This document shows, piece after piece, positions 30,528-36,467 of a stretch of 36,467 nt of DNA; the first letter of the stretch is position 1; every line of letters begins with the position of its first letter. Location: NCBI GenBank assembly GCA_964511535.1, contig CAZEFW010000090.1:1-36467 (forward strand), given 5' to 3'. The notes below the pieces were generated by a model. That model made no database searches, was not told the DNA's origin, and saw only the letters and a list, made by a program, of their open reading frames with translations. The stretch is from CAZCFB01 sp964511535 (GTDB lineage Bacteria > Myxococcota_A > Polyangia > GCA-2747355 > CAZCFB01). The position numbers and the translations under genes are program-made.

Positions 30528-31691
30528 ATGAGACCCCGCTGCTGGCTCGCCGCCCCGTTGATGCTCACCCTCGCCCTCGCCTGCTCCGATGACGACACCG
30601 GACAGACCACCGACTCGGCCGTGCCCGACCTGGGCGCCGGGGCCGATGGAACCACCGCCGACACAGGCGCCACGCCCGACACCACCCCCGCGGGCAGCTG
30701 CAAGCCGGGCGAGGCGATCAACGCCTGCACCGGCGCGGCTGTGTGCAAGGCCACCCGCGACTGCTCCCTCAAGGGCGGCAAAGACCTGGCCGGCAGCTGC
30801 GTCAACAGCCTGTGCGTGCCTGACCCCTCGGCCGACGCAAAAGTGAAGGTCAACGGCAAGTTCACCGGCACGCCGGACCTGAGCTGCCTGACCACCGCGC
30901 CCGCCCTGCCCGCGGGCCCGGCCAAGGCCACGGTCTGGGGCAAGGTGACCGTCTTCGGCCTGGAGGAGACCACCGTGGGGGCCAAGCTGGAGATCTTCGA
31001 CGAGGGCGCGGACCCTGACCTGAAGACGCCCCTCGGCACCCACACCACGGTGGCCGCCAAGGCGGCGGGCACCACCTGCACCGCGGCGTGCGGCTCGGGC
31101 AAGGTGTGCATGCACGGCAAGTGCGTCAAGGACAAGGACGGCAAGTTCAACCCGATCGGCTACTTCCAGATCAAGGACATCCCCACCAACAAGCTGCTGG
31201 TGTTCCGCGCGTCGGGCACCGGCTTCGCGGCCACGGTGCAGTACAACCTGTGGCTGCCGGCAGACAAGGTCGGCGCCGACAGCATGATCTACGAGGAGGC
31301 GTACGTCATCTCCGACCTGTCCAAGAAGCTCATCGCGGCGGCGGCCGGCGTGAGCAGCATCCCGCCCGGGGCCGCGGCCATCGCCGGCGAGATCCACGAC
31401 TGCAAGGACGACGTGGTCAAGGGCGCCACGGTCTCGCTGTCGCTGCTGCCGCAGAAGCTGACCTACTTCGACAACGCGGGCATGCCCGACACCAGCGCCA
31501 CGTCAACCCACGAGGACGGCCTGTACGCCGCGGTGAACATCAAGCCGCCCGCCGGGGGCGTGATGACCGTGGCGGCCGCGGCCAGGGTGGGCGGCAAGGC
31601 GACCCGGCTGGCCAGCTACAAGGTCAAGGTGTTCGCCGACGCCATCACCATCTTCACCTCCACCCCTTGGTTCCCGGGGATGAAGAAATGA
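30528..31691 (+). CDS. Lipoprotein with Cys-rich and carboxypeptidase-regulatory-like domains
   Basis: The 387-residue protein has a lipoprotein signal with lipobox LALAC (C19) and a mature start CSDDDTGQTTDSAVP that resembles that of the next gene (CSDDDTTSPAADAG). The two Asp residues directly after the lipid Cys may affect which membrane it stays in. Residues 58-96 are Cys-rich (CKPGEAINAC ... CVNSLCVP). Later parts, KATVWGKVTVFGLEETTVGAKLEIFDEG and IAGEIHDCKDDVVKGATVSLSLL, look like two beta-sandwich carboxypeptidase-regulatory-like domains, common in extracellular Gram-negative proteins. There is no catalytic motif; a binding or scaffold role is inferred. GAGGAG lies 6 nt before the start. 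Its stop overlaps the start of the ceramidase-like gene (ATGATG junction at 31688), so the two proteins are made together and may work as partners. Confidence 0.85.
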   Translation: MRPRCWLAAPLMLTLALACSDDDTGQTTDSAVPDLGAGADGTTADTGATPDTTPAGSCKPGEAINACTGAAVCKATRDCSLKGGKDLAGSCVNSLCVPDPSADAKVKVNGKFTGTPDLSCLTTAPALPAGPAKATVWGKVTVFGLEETTVGAKLEIFDEGADPDLKTPLGTHTTVAAKAAGTTCTAACGSGKVCMHGKCVKDKDGKFNPIGYFQIKDIPTNKLLVFRASGTGFAATVQYNLWLPADKVGADSMIYEEAYVISDLSKKLIAAAAGVSSIPPGAAAIAGEIHDCKDDVVKGATVSLSLLPQKLTYFDNAGMPDTSATSTHEDGLYAAVNIKPPAGGVMTVAAAARVGGKATRLASYKVKVFADAITIFTSTPWFPGMKK

Positions 31692-33760
31692 TGCGCAACA
31701 AGCCCCTGGCCCCTGCTTTGGCCCTGGCCCTGGCACTGACCCTGGCCCCGGCCTGCTCCGACGACGACACCACCTCCCCGGCCGCCGACGCGGGCGCCGC
31801 CGCCGACACGGGGGGCAAAAAGCCCATCGACCCCAGCTCACTCGGCCTGTCAGTGCGCTGCCCGGGCGCCGCGGGATGCATGAACAACAGCGGCGACCTG
31901 TACGTGGGCATGTCCGCCAGGAAGATCTCGCCCAGGGGGTTCGAGGCGGCGCGCATCGCCTACTTCAAGGAGGAGGGGTTCTGCCCCACGCCCACGCCGG
32001 CGGCGCCTTTCGGCCTGACCCGCTGCGGCAAGCTGGACGACCAGGCCATGTTCCTGCGCAAGGACTGCGGCACCGACGGGGTGTGCAAGGGCGACGAAAT
32101 AACCACGCGCAAGGCCTGCGACAGCAAGACCCCCTGCTCCGCCGGGCTGACCTGCGACGCGGCGGCCAAGCGGTGCAAGCTCAAGTACAGCGCCCCGGAC
32201 GCCGACGGCTCCGAGGGGGACGGCCAGCCCGACTGGTTCCTCGACTGCGGCCGCGACCGGGTCTGCCCGTGCAAGGACGCCGCCGGCCAGCCGGCCTACT
32301 TCGGCAAGGACGGCAAGACCTGCCTGACGGGCCACAGCAGCAACAGCGCCTGGACCGCGGCCGACGCCGACGGCTCCGAGGGCAACGGCACCTTCGACGG
32401 AATCTGGATGGGCGGCTTCGACGGCAACCACCCGCTGCTCGGGGTGAACGACGAGATCTGGGCCCGCGCGCTGGTGCTGCGCAGCGGGGATGTCACGGTG
32501 GCCATCGTCTCGCTGGACCTGGTGGGCTTCTTCTACGACCGGGTCAAGGAGGTGCGGGCGAAGGTGGCCGCCGACGCCAAGGCCGCGGGCATCGACTACG
32601 TGCTGATCTCCTCGACGCACCAGCACGAGGGGCCGGACACCATGGGCCAGTGGGGCGTGACGAAGAACGACATCCCAACCAGCACTGGCGTGGACAGGGC
32701 CCACATGAAGCTCGTGATCCAGCAGACCGCGGCGGCCATCTCCGATGCTGCGGCCGGCCTGAAGAAGGCCACGGTCAAGGTGGGGCAGGTGACCACGCCG
32801 CGTGAGGGGTACATCCGCGACAGCCGCGACCCGCAGATCTTCGACCTCGACCTGGTGGCCATGCACTTCTCCGAGGCGAGCGGTTCAAAGCCCATCGGCA
32901 GCCTGGTGCACTGGGGCAACCACCCGGAGGTGCTGTCGGACACCAACAACTACCTCACCAGCGACTACGCGCACTACCTGCGGGAGGCGCTGGAGAAGGG
33001 GCTGCCGGCGGCGGGCAAGCACAAGGCGCTGCCCGCCCTGGGCGGCACGGCCCTCTACCTGCAGGGCGCGGTGGGCTGCCTGATGACCCCGCTCGGCGTG
33101 AAGATCACCGACCGCGCGGGCGTGGTGCAGAGCAAGAGCGACTGGGCCAAGTCCAGGGCGCTGGGGGAGAACCTGGCTGCCCAGGCCCACGCGGCGCTGG
33201 CCAAGGGGGTGACGCTGGACAGGCCCGGTGTCTCCGCGGTGGCCAAGGAGCTGCTGCTGCCGGTGCTCAATACCCAGTTCGTCATGGTGATGCAGCTGAA
33301 AATCTTCGAGCGCGAGGTGACCGGGTACAACCCGAACCTGCCGGTGGACAAGAACAACCAGCCCAAGATCCGCACCGACATCGGCGTCATCCGGCTGGGG
33401 CCCGTCACCTTCTACTCGCTGCCCGGCGAGGCGGATCCGGAGATCAACGTCGGCGGGTACGATGGCAAGTTCTCCTACGGGGCCAACCTGGTGGACAAGA
33501 CCAACCCGAACCCGCCGGACCTGACCGGCGCGCCCAAGGGCCCCTACCTCAAGCAGCAGGTGCCCGGCACCTACAAGATGCTCGTGGGGCTGGGCAACGA
33601 CGAGCTCGGCTACCTGGTGCCGGAGTGGAACTACCAGCTCGGCACGCCGCCCTACATGTCAGAGGCCAAGGGGGACCACTACGAGGAGACCAACTCCCTG
33701 GGTCCCGGGACGGTCAAGCGGCTGCTGGACGCTTACGCCGAGCTGCTCAAGCACCTGTAA
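31688..33760 (+). CDS. Neutral/alkaline ceramidase-like lipoprotein
   Basis: The 690-residue protein starts at ATG 31688, which overlaps the previous stop (a second ATG follows at once). The lipobox is LAPAC (C23). The neutral ceramidase N-terminal fold is suggested by LYVGMSARKISP (71-82), GFDGNHPLLGVNDEIWARALVL (243-264), VAIVSLDLVGFF (271-282), the His pair STHQHEGP (H311, H313), and HWGNHPE (H408, H412); in ceramidases such His residues hold the catalytic Zn. A Cys-rich insertion (100-215) separates the first two blocks and carries DADGSEGDG; the same motif, DADGSEGNG, recurs at 226-234. Ceramidases cut the amide of ceramide; sphingolipids occur in some myxobacteria, so the substrate may be a sphingolipid or another N-acyl lipid. 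It is anchored in the envelope with its co-transcribed partner. Confidence 0.83.
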   Translation: MMRNKPLAPALALALALTLAPACSDDDTTSPAADAGAAADTGGKKPIDPSSLGLSVRCPGAAGCMNNSGDLYVGMSARKISPRGFEAARIAYFKEEGFCPTPTPAAPFGLTRCGKLDDQAMFLRKDCGTDGVCKGDEITTRKACDSKTPCSAGLTCDAAAKRCKLKYSAPDADGSEGDGQPDWFLDCGRDRVCPCKDAAGQPAYFGKDGKTCLTGHSSNSAWTAADADGSEGNGTFDGIWMGGFDGNHPLLGVNDEIWARALVLRSGDVTVAIVSLDLVGFFYDRVKEVRAKVAADAKAAGIDYVLISSTHQHEGPDTMGQWGVTKNDIPTSTGVDRAHMKLVIQQTAAAISDAAAGLKKATVKVGQVTTPREGYIRDSRDPQIFDLDLVAMHFSEASGSKPIGSLVHWGNHPEVLSDTNNYLTSDYAHYLREALEKGLPAAGKHKALPALGGTALYLQGAVGCLMTPLGVKITDRAGVVQSKSDWAKSRALGENLAAQAHAALAKGVTLDRPGVSAVAKELLLPVLNTQFVMVMQLKIFEREVTGYNPNLPVDKNNQPKIRTDIGVIRLGPVTFYSLPGEADPEINVGGYDGKFSYGANLVDKTNPNPPDLTGAPKGPYLKQQVPGTYKMLVGLGNDELGYLVPEWNYQLGTPPYMSEAKGDHYEETNSLGPGTVKRLLDAYAELLKHL

Positions 33761-33762
33761 CA
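33756..33762 (+). promoter_or_regulatory. TGTAACA heptamer at the ceramidase-like gene stop
   Basis: The heptamer TGTAACA overlaps the TAA stop (33758-33760). It is identical to the left arm of the inverted repeat at 33812-33839, about 50 bp downstream. It may be a third half-site for the same DNA-binding protein or simple chance. Confidence 0.3.
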
Positions 33763-33770
33763 CCTCAGCC

Positions 33771-33802
33771 TGATACACCCCGGATACACCCCGGCTACAC
33801 CC
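33771..33802 (+). repeat. Tandem 11-bp repeats (GATACACCCCG type)
   Basis: Three consecutive units, TGATACACCCC (33771-33781), GGATACACCCC (33782-33792) and GGCTACACCC (33793-33802), have a period of 11 bp, about one DNA turn. They lie upstream of the sigma54 promoter. A further TTACACCC is part of the inverted repeat at 33836-33843. Confidence 0.8.
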
Positions 33803-33811
33803 TCTGCCTGC

Positions 33812-33839
33812 TGTAACACGGCGCGTCACACCTGTTACA
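33812..33839. promoter_or_regulatory. TGTAACA-N14-TGTTACA inverted repeat, candidate enhancer site
   Basis: Left arm TGTAACA (33812-33818) and right arm TGTTACA (33833-33839) are exact reverse complements. Relative to the expected sigma54 start near 33914 they lie at about -102 to -75, where enhancer-binding proteins usually bind. The arm spacing (centre to centre 21 bp, two turns) fits a dimer on one face of DNA. Confidence 0.5.
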
Positions 33840-33859
33840 CCCTCCACGCAAATGGCCTG

Positions 33860-33872
33860 TTTGGGGCCCAAA
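33860..33872. promoter_or_regulatory. Palindrome TTTGGG-G-CCCAAA
   Basis: A perfect 6-bp inverted repeat around one base lies 15 bp upstream of the sigma54 element, at about -54 to -42. It could be a second regulator site or a site for a bending protein. Confidence 0.4.
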
Positions 33873-33886
33873 CGCCCGGTTTGGTT

Positions 33887-33904
33887 TTGGCACGCCGAAT
33901 GCAA
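33887..33904 (+). promoter_or_regulatory. Sigma54 promoter TTGGCACGCCGAATGCAA
   Basis: The -24 element TTGGCACG is a full consensus match and the -12 element reads ATGCA (consensus TTGCA/T). GG (33889-33890) and GC (33901-33902) are exactly 10 bp apart. Transcription would start near 33914, giving a leader of about 55 nt that is rich in A and C and appears unstructured. Confidence 0.75.
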
Positions 33905-33956
33905 TCTATCTCGGGCAACAAACGCAACACACGACGAACCACAAATACAACGAACC

Positions 33957-33962
33957 AGGAGA
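33957..33962 (+). promoter_or_regulatory. Strong Shine-Dalgarno AGGAGA of the micro-peptide gene
   Basis: AGGAGA ends 6 nt before the ATG at 33969. This decides between that start and the in-frame ATG at 33852, which lies upstream of the sigma54 promoter and has no ribosome site. Confidence 0.8.
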
Positions 33963-33968
33963 AAGACC

Positions 33969-34067
33969 ATGAAGACCAAGACCAACGTCAAGGCCGGCCT
34001 CAAGCCCATCGGTAAGTGGAGCACCAAGATGCTCAAGCCCATCGGCAAGTACGCGATCCGCCGCTAG
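33969..34067 (+). CDS. 32-residue strongly basic peptide with a duplicated LKPIGK(W/Y) motif
   Basis: This small gene has 32 codons. It encodes eight Lys and two Arg and no Asp or Glu, so the net charge is about +10, in a half-hydrophobic background. The motif LKPIGKW (residues 11-17) is repeated as LKPIGKY (22-28), 11 residues later; the peptide ends AIRR. There is no Cys and no signal peptide. It was not recognised. The surrounding signals make it very likely real: sigma54 promoter, unstructured leader, strong Shine-Dalgarno and a strong terminator 25 nt after the stop, all fitted to this one short frame. Possible roles are a membrane-active or antimicrobial peptide, an RNA- or DNA-binding microprotein, or a precursor peptide of a modified product; no maturation enzyme is directly adjacent. 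The strict unit suggests one monocistronic and highly made transcript. Confidence 0.75.
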   Translation: MKTKTNVKAGLKPIGKWSTKMLKPIGKYAIRR

Positions 34068-34092
34068 CACCACACGCCAAGCAACCCCAGAG

Positions 34093-34124
34093 CCCTCCCC
34101 CGCTTCGGCGGCGGGAGGGTTTTT
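34093..34124 (+). terminator. Intrinsic terminator of the micro-peptide gene
   Basis: The stem pairs CCCTCCC (34093-34099) with GGGAGGG (34113-34119), and inner CCGC with GCGG, around a TTCG tetraloop (34104-34107). There is one bulged C, and TTTTT follows at 34120-34124. This is the clearest terminator in the window. Confidence 0.92.
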
Positions 34125-34176
34125 CGTTTCTGCCGTTGGAGGCCCCGGCGCGGAGTTTCTTAATTTCTTAACTTTT

Positions 34177-34199
34177 AAAAAGCGTCCTCTTGTTAGAGG
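34177..34199 (-). terminator. Possible terminator of the SUMF1 operon
   Basis: Read on the minus strand, CCTCT-AACA-AGAGG (34199-34186) is a short hairpin, followed after four bases by TTTTT (34181-34177). It starts 22 bp after the stop of the SUMF1 lipoprotein gene. The stem has only 5 bp, so it would be a weak terminator. Confidence 0.4.
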
Positions 34200-34220
34200 T
34201 CTTTGAGGGCTATTTGAGGG

Positions 34221-35339
34221 TTACTTGATGGTGCGGACGCAGCGGAAGCCGATGTTGCCGTTCTGGTGGGTTGGGGGGTTGTACCCGCGGCGGGCGGCCC
34301 GCAGGTGGTGGGCGTCCTCGAAGTATGAGCCGCCACGCAGCACCTTCTGGGTGCCCAGGGCCGGGCCCTCGGGATCGGTGACGTCGGCGGTGCCCAGCTT
34401 GGCCTTGTACCAGTCATGGCACCACTCCCACTCGTTGCCTGCCATGTCGAACAGGCAGATCTTGTTGGGCAGCTTCTTTTTGACCGGGTGGGACACGGGT
34501 TCCTTGACCCCCGAGTTCACCTTGTACCAGGCGATCTTTTCCAGCACGGGATCCTTGCCGAAGCAGTGGGTGATCTTGCCCGCGTAATACGCGGTCTGGC
34601 TGCCGGCGCGGTAGGCGAACTCCCACTCCGCCTCGGTGGGCAGGCGATAGCCCGGGCAATCGAGGATGGTCTTTCCCGTGGCCCGATAGGCCGCCGCGGT
34701 CTGCATGGCCGTGCACTTGCCCTTGAGGCACTCGGCCGTGATGGTGGGGCACTGGGTGGTGGTGGTGCAGTAGGTGCCGGCCGATTCGTAACACTGGGTC
34801 AGCCCCTTGTCCTTGGACAGGGCGTTGCAGTAGGCCGCGGCCTCGTGCCACTTGACCTGCTCCACCGGGCAGTCGTCGCCGCACTTGCTGTAATAGGACG
34901 GGTTGTAGCCCATCAGCAGGTAGAACCGTTTCTGGGTCACCTCGGTGGTCGCCACCTCGTACTTGCGGGTCAGGGTCACCTTGTGGGGCTCCTCGTTGAC
35001 CGGATCGCGGCACTGCTCGGTCTTGGGCGAGCCCATGGTGAAGCTGCCCGGAGAGACCGAGGCGTACTCCATGTTGAAGCAGAGGGTGGGGACCAGGTCG
35101 GGGCTCAGGTCGGGGCCGGCGTCCGGGCTCAGGTCGGGGACGGCCAGGTCTGGCCGCGGCTGGTCAGGGCCGAGGTCGCCGGGCGGCACCGCGCACACGC
35201 CGCTCTGGCAGGTCAGCCCCTCGGGGCAATCGAGCCTGGACGGCGAGCAGGCGTACTGGGCGGGCTCCTGAACATCGAACAGGCAGCCCTGGCTCCCGAG
35301 GGCAGCCAGCAACAGCATCATGTGGGGGACCCGTCTCAT
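34221..35339 (-). CDS. SUMF1 (FGE-sulfatase)-domain lipoprotein without the FGE cysteines
   Basis: The 372-residue protein begins with a lipoprotein-like signal (MMLLLAALGSQGC), then a short Cys-rich piece (YACSPSRLDCPEGLTCQSGVC) and a Pro/Asp linker (about 53-86, with repeated PDLSPD). The SUMF1 domain follows: VSPGSFTMGSP, EVTQKRFYLLMGYNPS, PVEQVKWHEAAAYCNALS, GYRLPTEAEWEFAYRAG, GNEWEWCHDWY, VLRGGSY and NIGFRCVR. In aerobic formylglycine-generating enzymes a Cys pair follows RGGS; here the sequence is RGGSYFEDAHHLRAARR, without it. So it should not mature the sulfatase at 2602, and a binding or structural role at the cell surface is more likely. An extra Cys-rich insertion (about 188-217) is unusual. 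GAGG lies 8 nt upstream. The start is one base after the stop of the TPR gene, so they are co-translated. Confidence 0.9.
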   Translation of the reverse strand: MRRVPHMMLLLAALGSQGCLFDVQEPAQYACSPSRLDCPEGLTCQSGVCAVPPGDLGPDQPRPDLAVPDLSPDAGPDLSPDLVPTLCFNMEYASVSPGSFTMGSPKTEQCRDPVNEEPHKVTLTRKYEVATTEVTQKRFYLLMGYNPSYYSKCGDDCPVEQVKWHEAAAYCNALSKDKGLTQCYESAGTYCTTTTQCPTITAECLKGKCTAMQTAAAYRATGKTILDCPGYRLPTEAEWEFAYRAGSQTAYYAGKITHCFGKDPVLEKIAWYKVNSGVKEPVSHPVKKKLPNKICLFDMAGNEWEWCHDWYKAKLGTADVTDPEGPALGTQKVLRGGSYFEDAHHLRAARRGYNPPTHQNGNIGFRCVRTIK

Positions 35340-35340
35340 C

Positions 35341-36111
35341 TCAGAACCTCACTTCCCCCGCCAACATGAAGCCGCCTGGCGCCACGCCCGGCGCCAGCGC
35401 CACCTCGGCCGCGCCGCTCTCGGAGTCCAGCAGGTAGTGCCACACCAGCAACCCCGTGCCCGCGGCAGCCAGCACGGCGCCGCCGATGAGGGTGGCCAGG
35501 TGGGCGGTCTGGTAGCGCTCGCCGTCTTGTTCGAGCGCTTTCAGGTCGGAGTAGACCATGCCCCCGGCGGCCCCCGCCTCGTAGTCATTTACCGTGCGGT
35601 CCACCATCACGCCGGTGGCCACGCTCGCGGCCAGCGAAGCCAGGCCCACGCCGGCCAGGGTCCAGCCCGTGATGGGCCGCCACGCGTTGGCCGCTGCGCG
35701 GGCCTCACGCGCCTGACGGTCCTGCTCCGCCCGGCCGGCCTCTGCCTCGAGCCCGGCCTCGAGCTTCTTGATGTGGCCCTGCACCTCTTTGTCGTAGGGG
35801 ATCGGCCGCGAGGGGAACTTGCGCTGCCAGTCGGACAGGTAGAGGCGATAGTAGAACAGCGCCTTCTTTCTCTCGCCCAGCTGCCGGTGACACTGGGCCA
35901 CGTTGAAGATCAGCGCCGGCTGGGGGTCCAGCTTGAGCGCCGCCTGGTACGAACGCACCGCCTCGCGGAAGCTCCCGGTGCGGTAGCTCGCCTCGCCGGC
36001 GTAGAAGTGCTTGCGTGCCTGATCGCGGGGTGAACTCTGCCCACGGGCCAGGGTCGGCGCGGCCTGGCATAGAACCAGAACGATCAGCAGGAGGTGTCCG
36101 AAATGGCGCAT
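35341..36111 (-). CDS. Secreted or membrane-anchored TPR protein
   Basis: The 256-residue protein starts at ATG 36109-36111, chosen because GGGAGG lies 9 nt upstream and a signal peptide (HLLLIVLVLCQAAPTLARG) follows directly; the longer open frame is Arg/Pro low complexity. Residues 32-110 hold two TPR-like helical pairs (ARKHFYAGEASYRTGSFREAVRSY and ALIFNVAQCHRQLGERKKALFYY lines). A charged coiled-coil-like helix follows (about 120-150: IKKLEAGLEAEAGRAEQDRQAREARA), then two hydrophobic segments near 165-180 and 215-240. Such TPR proteins often accompany Ser/Thr kinases in myxobacteria and bind partner proteins in the periplasm. The stop is one base before the SUMF1 lipoprotein start. Confidence 0.88.
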   Translation of the reverse strand: MRHFGHLLLIVLVLCQAAPTLARGQSSPRDQARKHFYAGEASYRTGSFREAVRSYQAALKLDPQPALIFNVAQCHRQLGERKKALFYYRLYLSDWQRKFPSRPIPYDKEVQGHIKKLEAGLEAEAGRAEQDRQAREARAAANAWRPITGWTLAGVGLASLAASVATGVMVDRTVNDYEAGAAGGMVYSDLKALEQDGERYQTAHLATLIGGAVLAAAGTGLLVWHYLLDSESGAAEVALAPGVAPGGFMLAGEVRF

Positions 36112-36115
36112 CTTT

Positions 36116-36467
36116 TCAGCCTCCCGCGTAGGGGTCGATGGTGCCCTCGCCCACGGTGGTCGGCGTGGCCTTCTTCGCGGGCGCAGGGGCAGGCGCCGCA
36201 GGCACAGCCGCGGGCGTGGGCGTGGGCGTGGGCGTGGGCGAAACTGCAGGCGCCGGTTCGGCCAGCTTCGGCTCGTCGGCGGACTCAATGGGTCGGGCGA
36301 CGAGCGAGGGCTTCCGCTCGCGGGCTCGCGACCTTTTGGCCCTCGGCCTGGCCGCCTTTCTGGGCGGCACGGGCGCGGGAGCGGCGACGGGTTCGGGAGA
36401 GGGAGCGGGTTTGGGAGCGGGGTCGGGAGCGGAAGCGGCAACTGTCGACTCCACGCGCTCTGCGCCA
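36116..36467 (-). CDS. Pro/Ala-rich C-terminal part of a larger protein (5' end outside window)
   Basis: The frame is open to the window edge, so the true start is outside; a GTG at 36452-36454 inside it is not needed as a start. What is visible is about 116 residues, mostly disordered: alternating Pro/Ala runs (APDPAPKPAPSPEP), a basic block RKAARPRAKRSRARERKP, a PTPTPTPT run, and the end VGEGTIDPYAGG. Disordered Pro/Ala tails with a short conserved end of this kind are seen at the C-terminus of some myxobacterial Ser/Thr kinases, but this is only a guess here. Its stop is 4 bp before the TPR gene start, so the three minus-strand genes form an operon. Confidence 0.7.
   Translation of the reverse strand, partial: GAERVESTVAASAPDPAPKPAPSPEPVAAPAPVPPRKAARPRAKRSRARERKPSLVARPIESADEPKLAEPAPAVSPTPTPTPTPAAVPAAPAPAPAKKATPTTVGEGTIDPYAGG
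36215..36240 (-). repeat. Hexamer tandem repeat GTGGGC encoding Pro-Thr
   Basis: Four consecutive GTGGGC-type 6-mers on the plus strand encode the PTPTPTPT run of the Pro/Ala-rich protein. It is a likely slippage site. Confidence 0.75.

Noticed and set aside
33771..33802. CRISPR or iteron origin
   Set aside because: There are only three short units and no adjacent cas, dnaA box or replication gene.
33852..34067. Longer 71-codon version of the micro-peptide gene
   Set aside because: Its ATG is upstream of the sigma54 element and has no Shine-Dalgarno, while the ATG at 33969 has AGGAGA at 6 nt.

Overview
The window is GC-rich (roughly 65-70%) chromosomal DNA that reads like a myxobacterium or a close relative (Myxococcota, former Deltaproteobacteria). 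This assignment is inferred from style, not from a marker gene. The clues are many lipoproteins whose mature N-termini are rich in Asp, Thr and Pro, Cys-rich proteins with the ETDxDCGGxC motif, a Hanks-type Ser/Thr kinase with a HxDxSPQN catalytic loop, two sigma54-type promoters, and a TPR/SUMF1 lipoprotein operon. No rRNA, tRNA, CRISPR, phage or transposase gene was seen. No gene-free stretch exceeds 300 bases; the longest are 26739-27010, 638-889 and 2390-2601.

Layout. 1-2389 (minus): a cut-off secreted endonuclease/exonuclease/phosphatase-family protein and a secreted protein with a His/Cys pair reminiscent of clan CD peptidases. 2602-5578 (plus): a Tat-type sulfatase lipoprotein with the CxPxR formylglycine motif, then an aryl-sulfate sulfotransferase lipoprotein preceded by a sigma54-like promoter and broken by one extra G. 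5595-12744 (minus): an unknown protein, two copies of a 45-bp nested palindrome, and a 1986-residue protein that joins an unknown N-terminal region, a class I/II PLP aminotransferase and a PEPCK/HPr-kinase-type P-loop region. 12942-14888 (plus): a Cys-rich lipoprotein.

14893-26738 is an envelope cluster. Four minus-strand genes encode two GT-C-like membrane proteins, an SGNH hydrolase and a lipoprotein built of four repeats. A divergent gene encodes a radical SAM enzyme. A second minus-strand pair encodes an LCMT-type methyltransferase and a large membrane protein ending in an ILEI/PANDER-like domain. The set suggests building and decorating an extracellular glycan or lipid, but the product cannot be named. 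27011-28150 is a Ser/Thr kinase, and 28340-30332 is a serA-serC serine biosynthesis operon.

30528-34124 (plus): a sigma70-type promoter drives two overlapping lipoprotein genes, the second related to neutral ceramidases. Next comes a self-contained small-gene unit: a candidate enhancer inverted repeat, a sigma54 promoter, an unstructured leader, a strong Shine-Dalgarno, a 32-residue peptide with ten positive and no negative residues, and a strong intrinsic terminator. 34221-36467 (minus): a P/A-rich protein end, a TPR protein and a SUMF1-domain lipoprotein in one tightly packed operon.

The best candidates for something undescribed are the giant aminotransferase/P-loop-kinase fusion and the sigma54-driven cationic micro-peptide unit.
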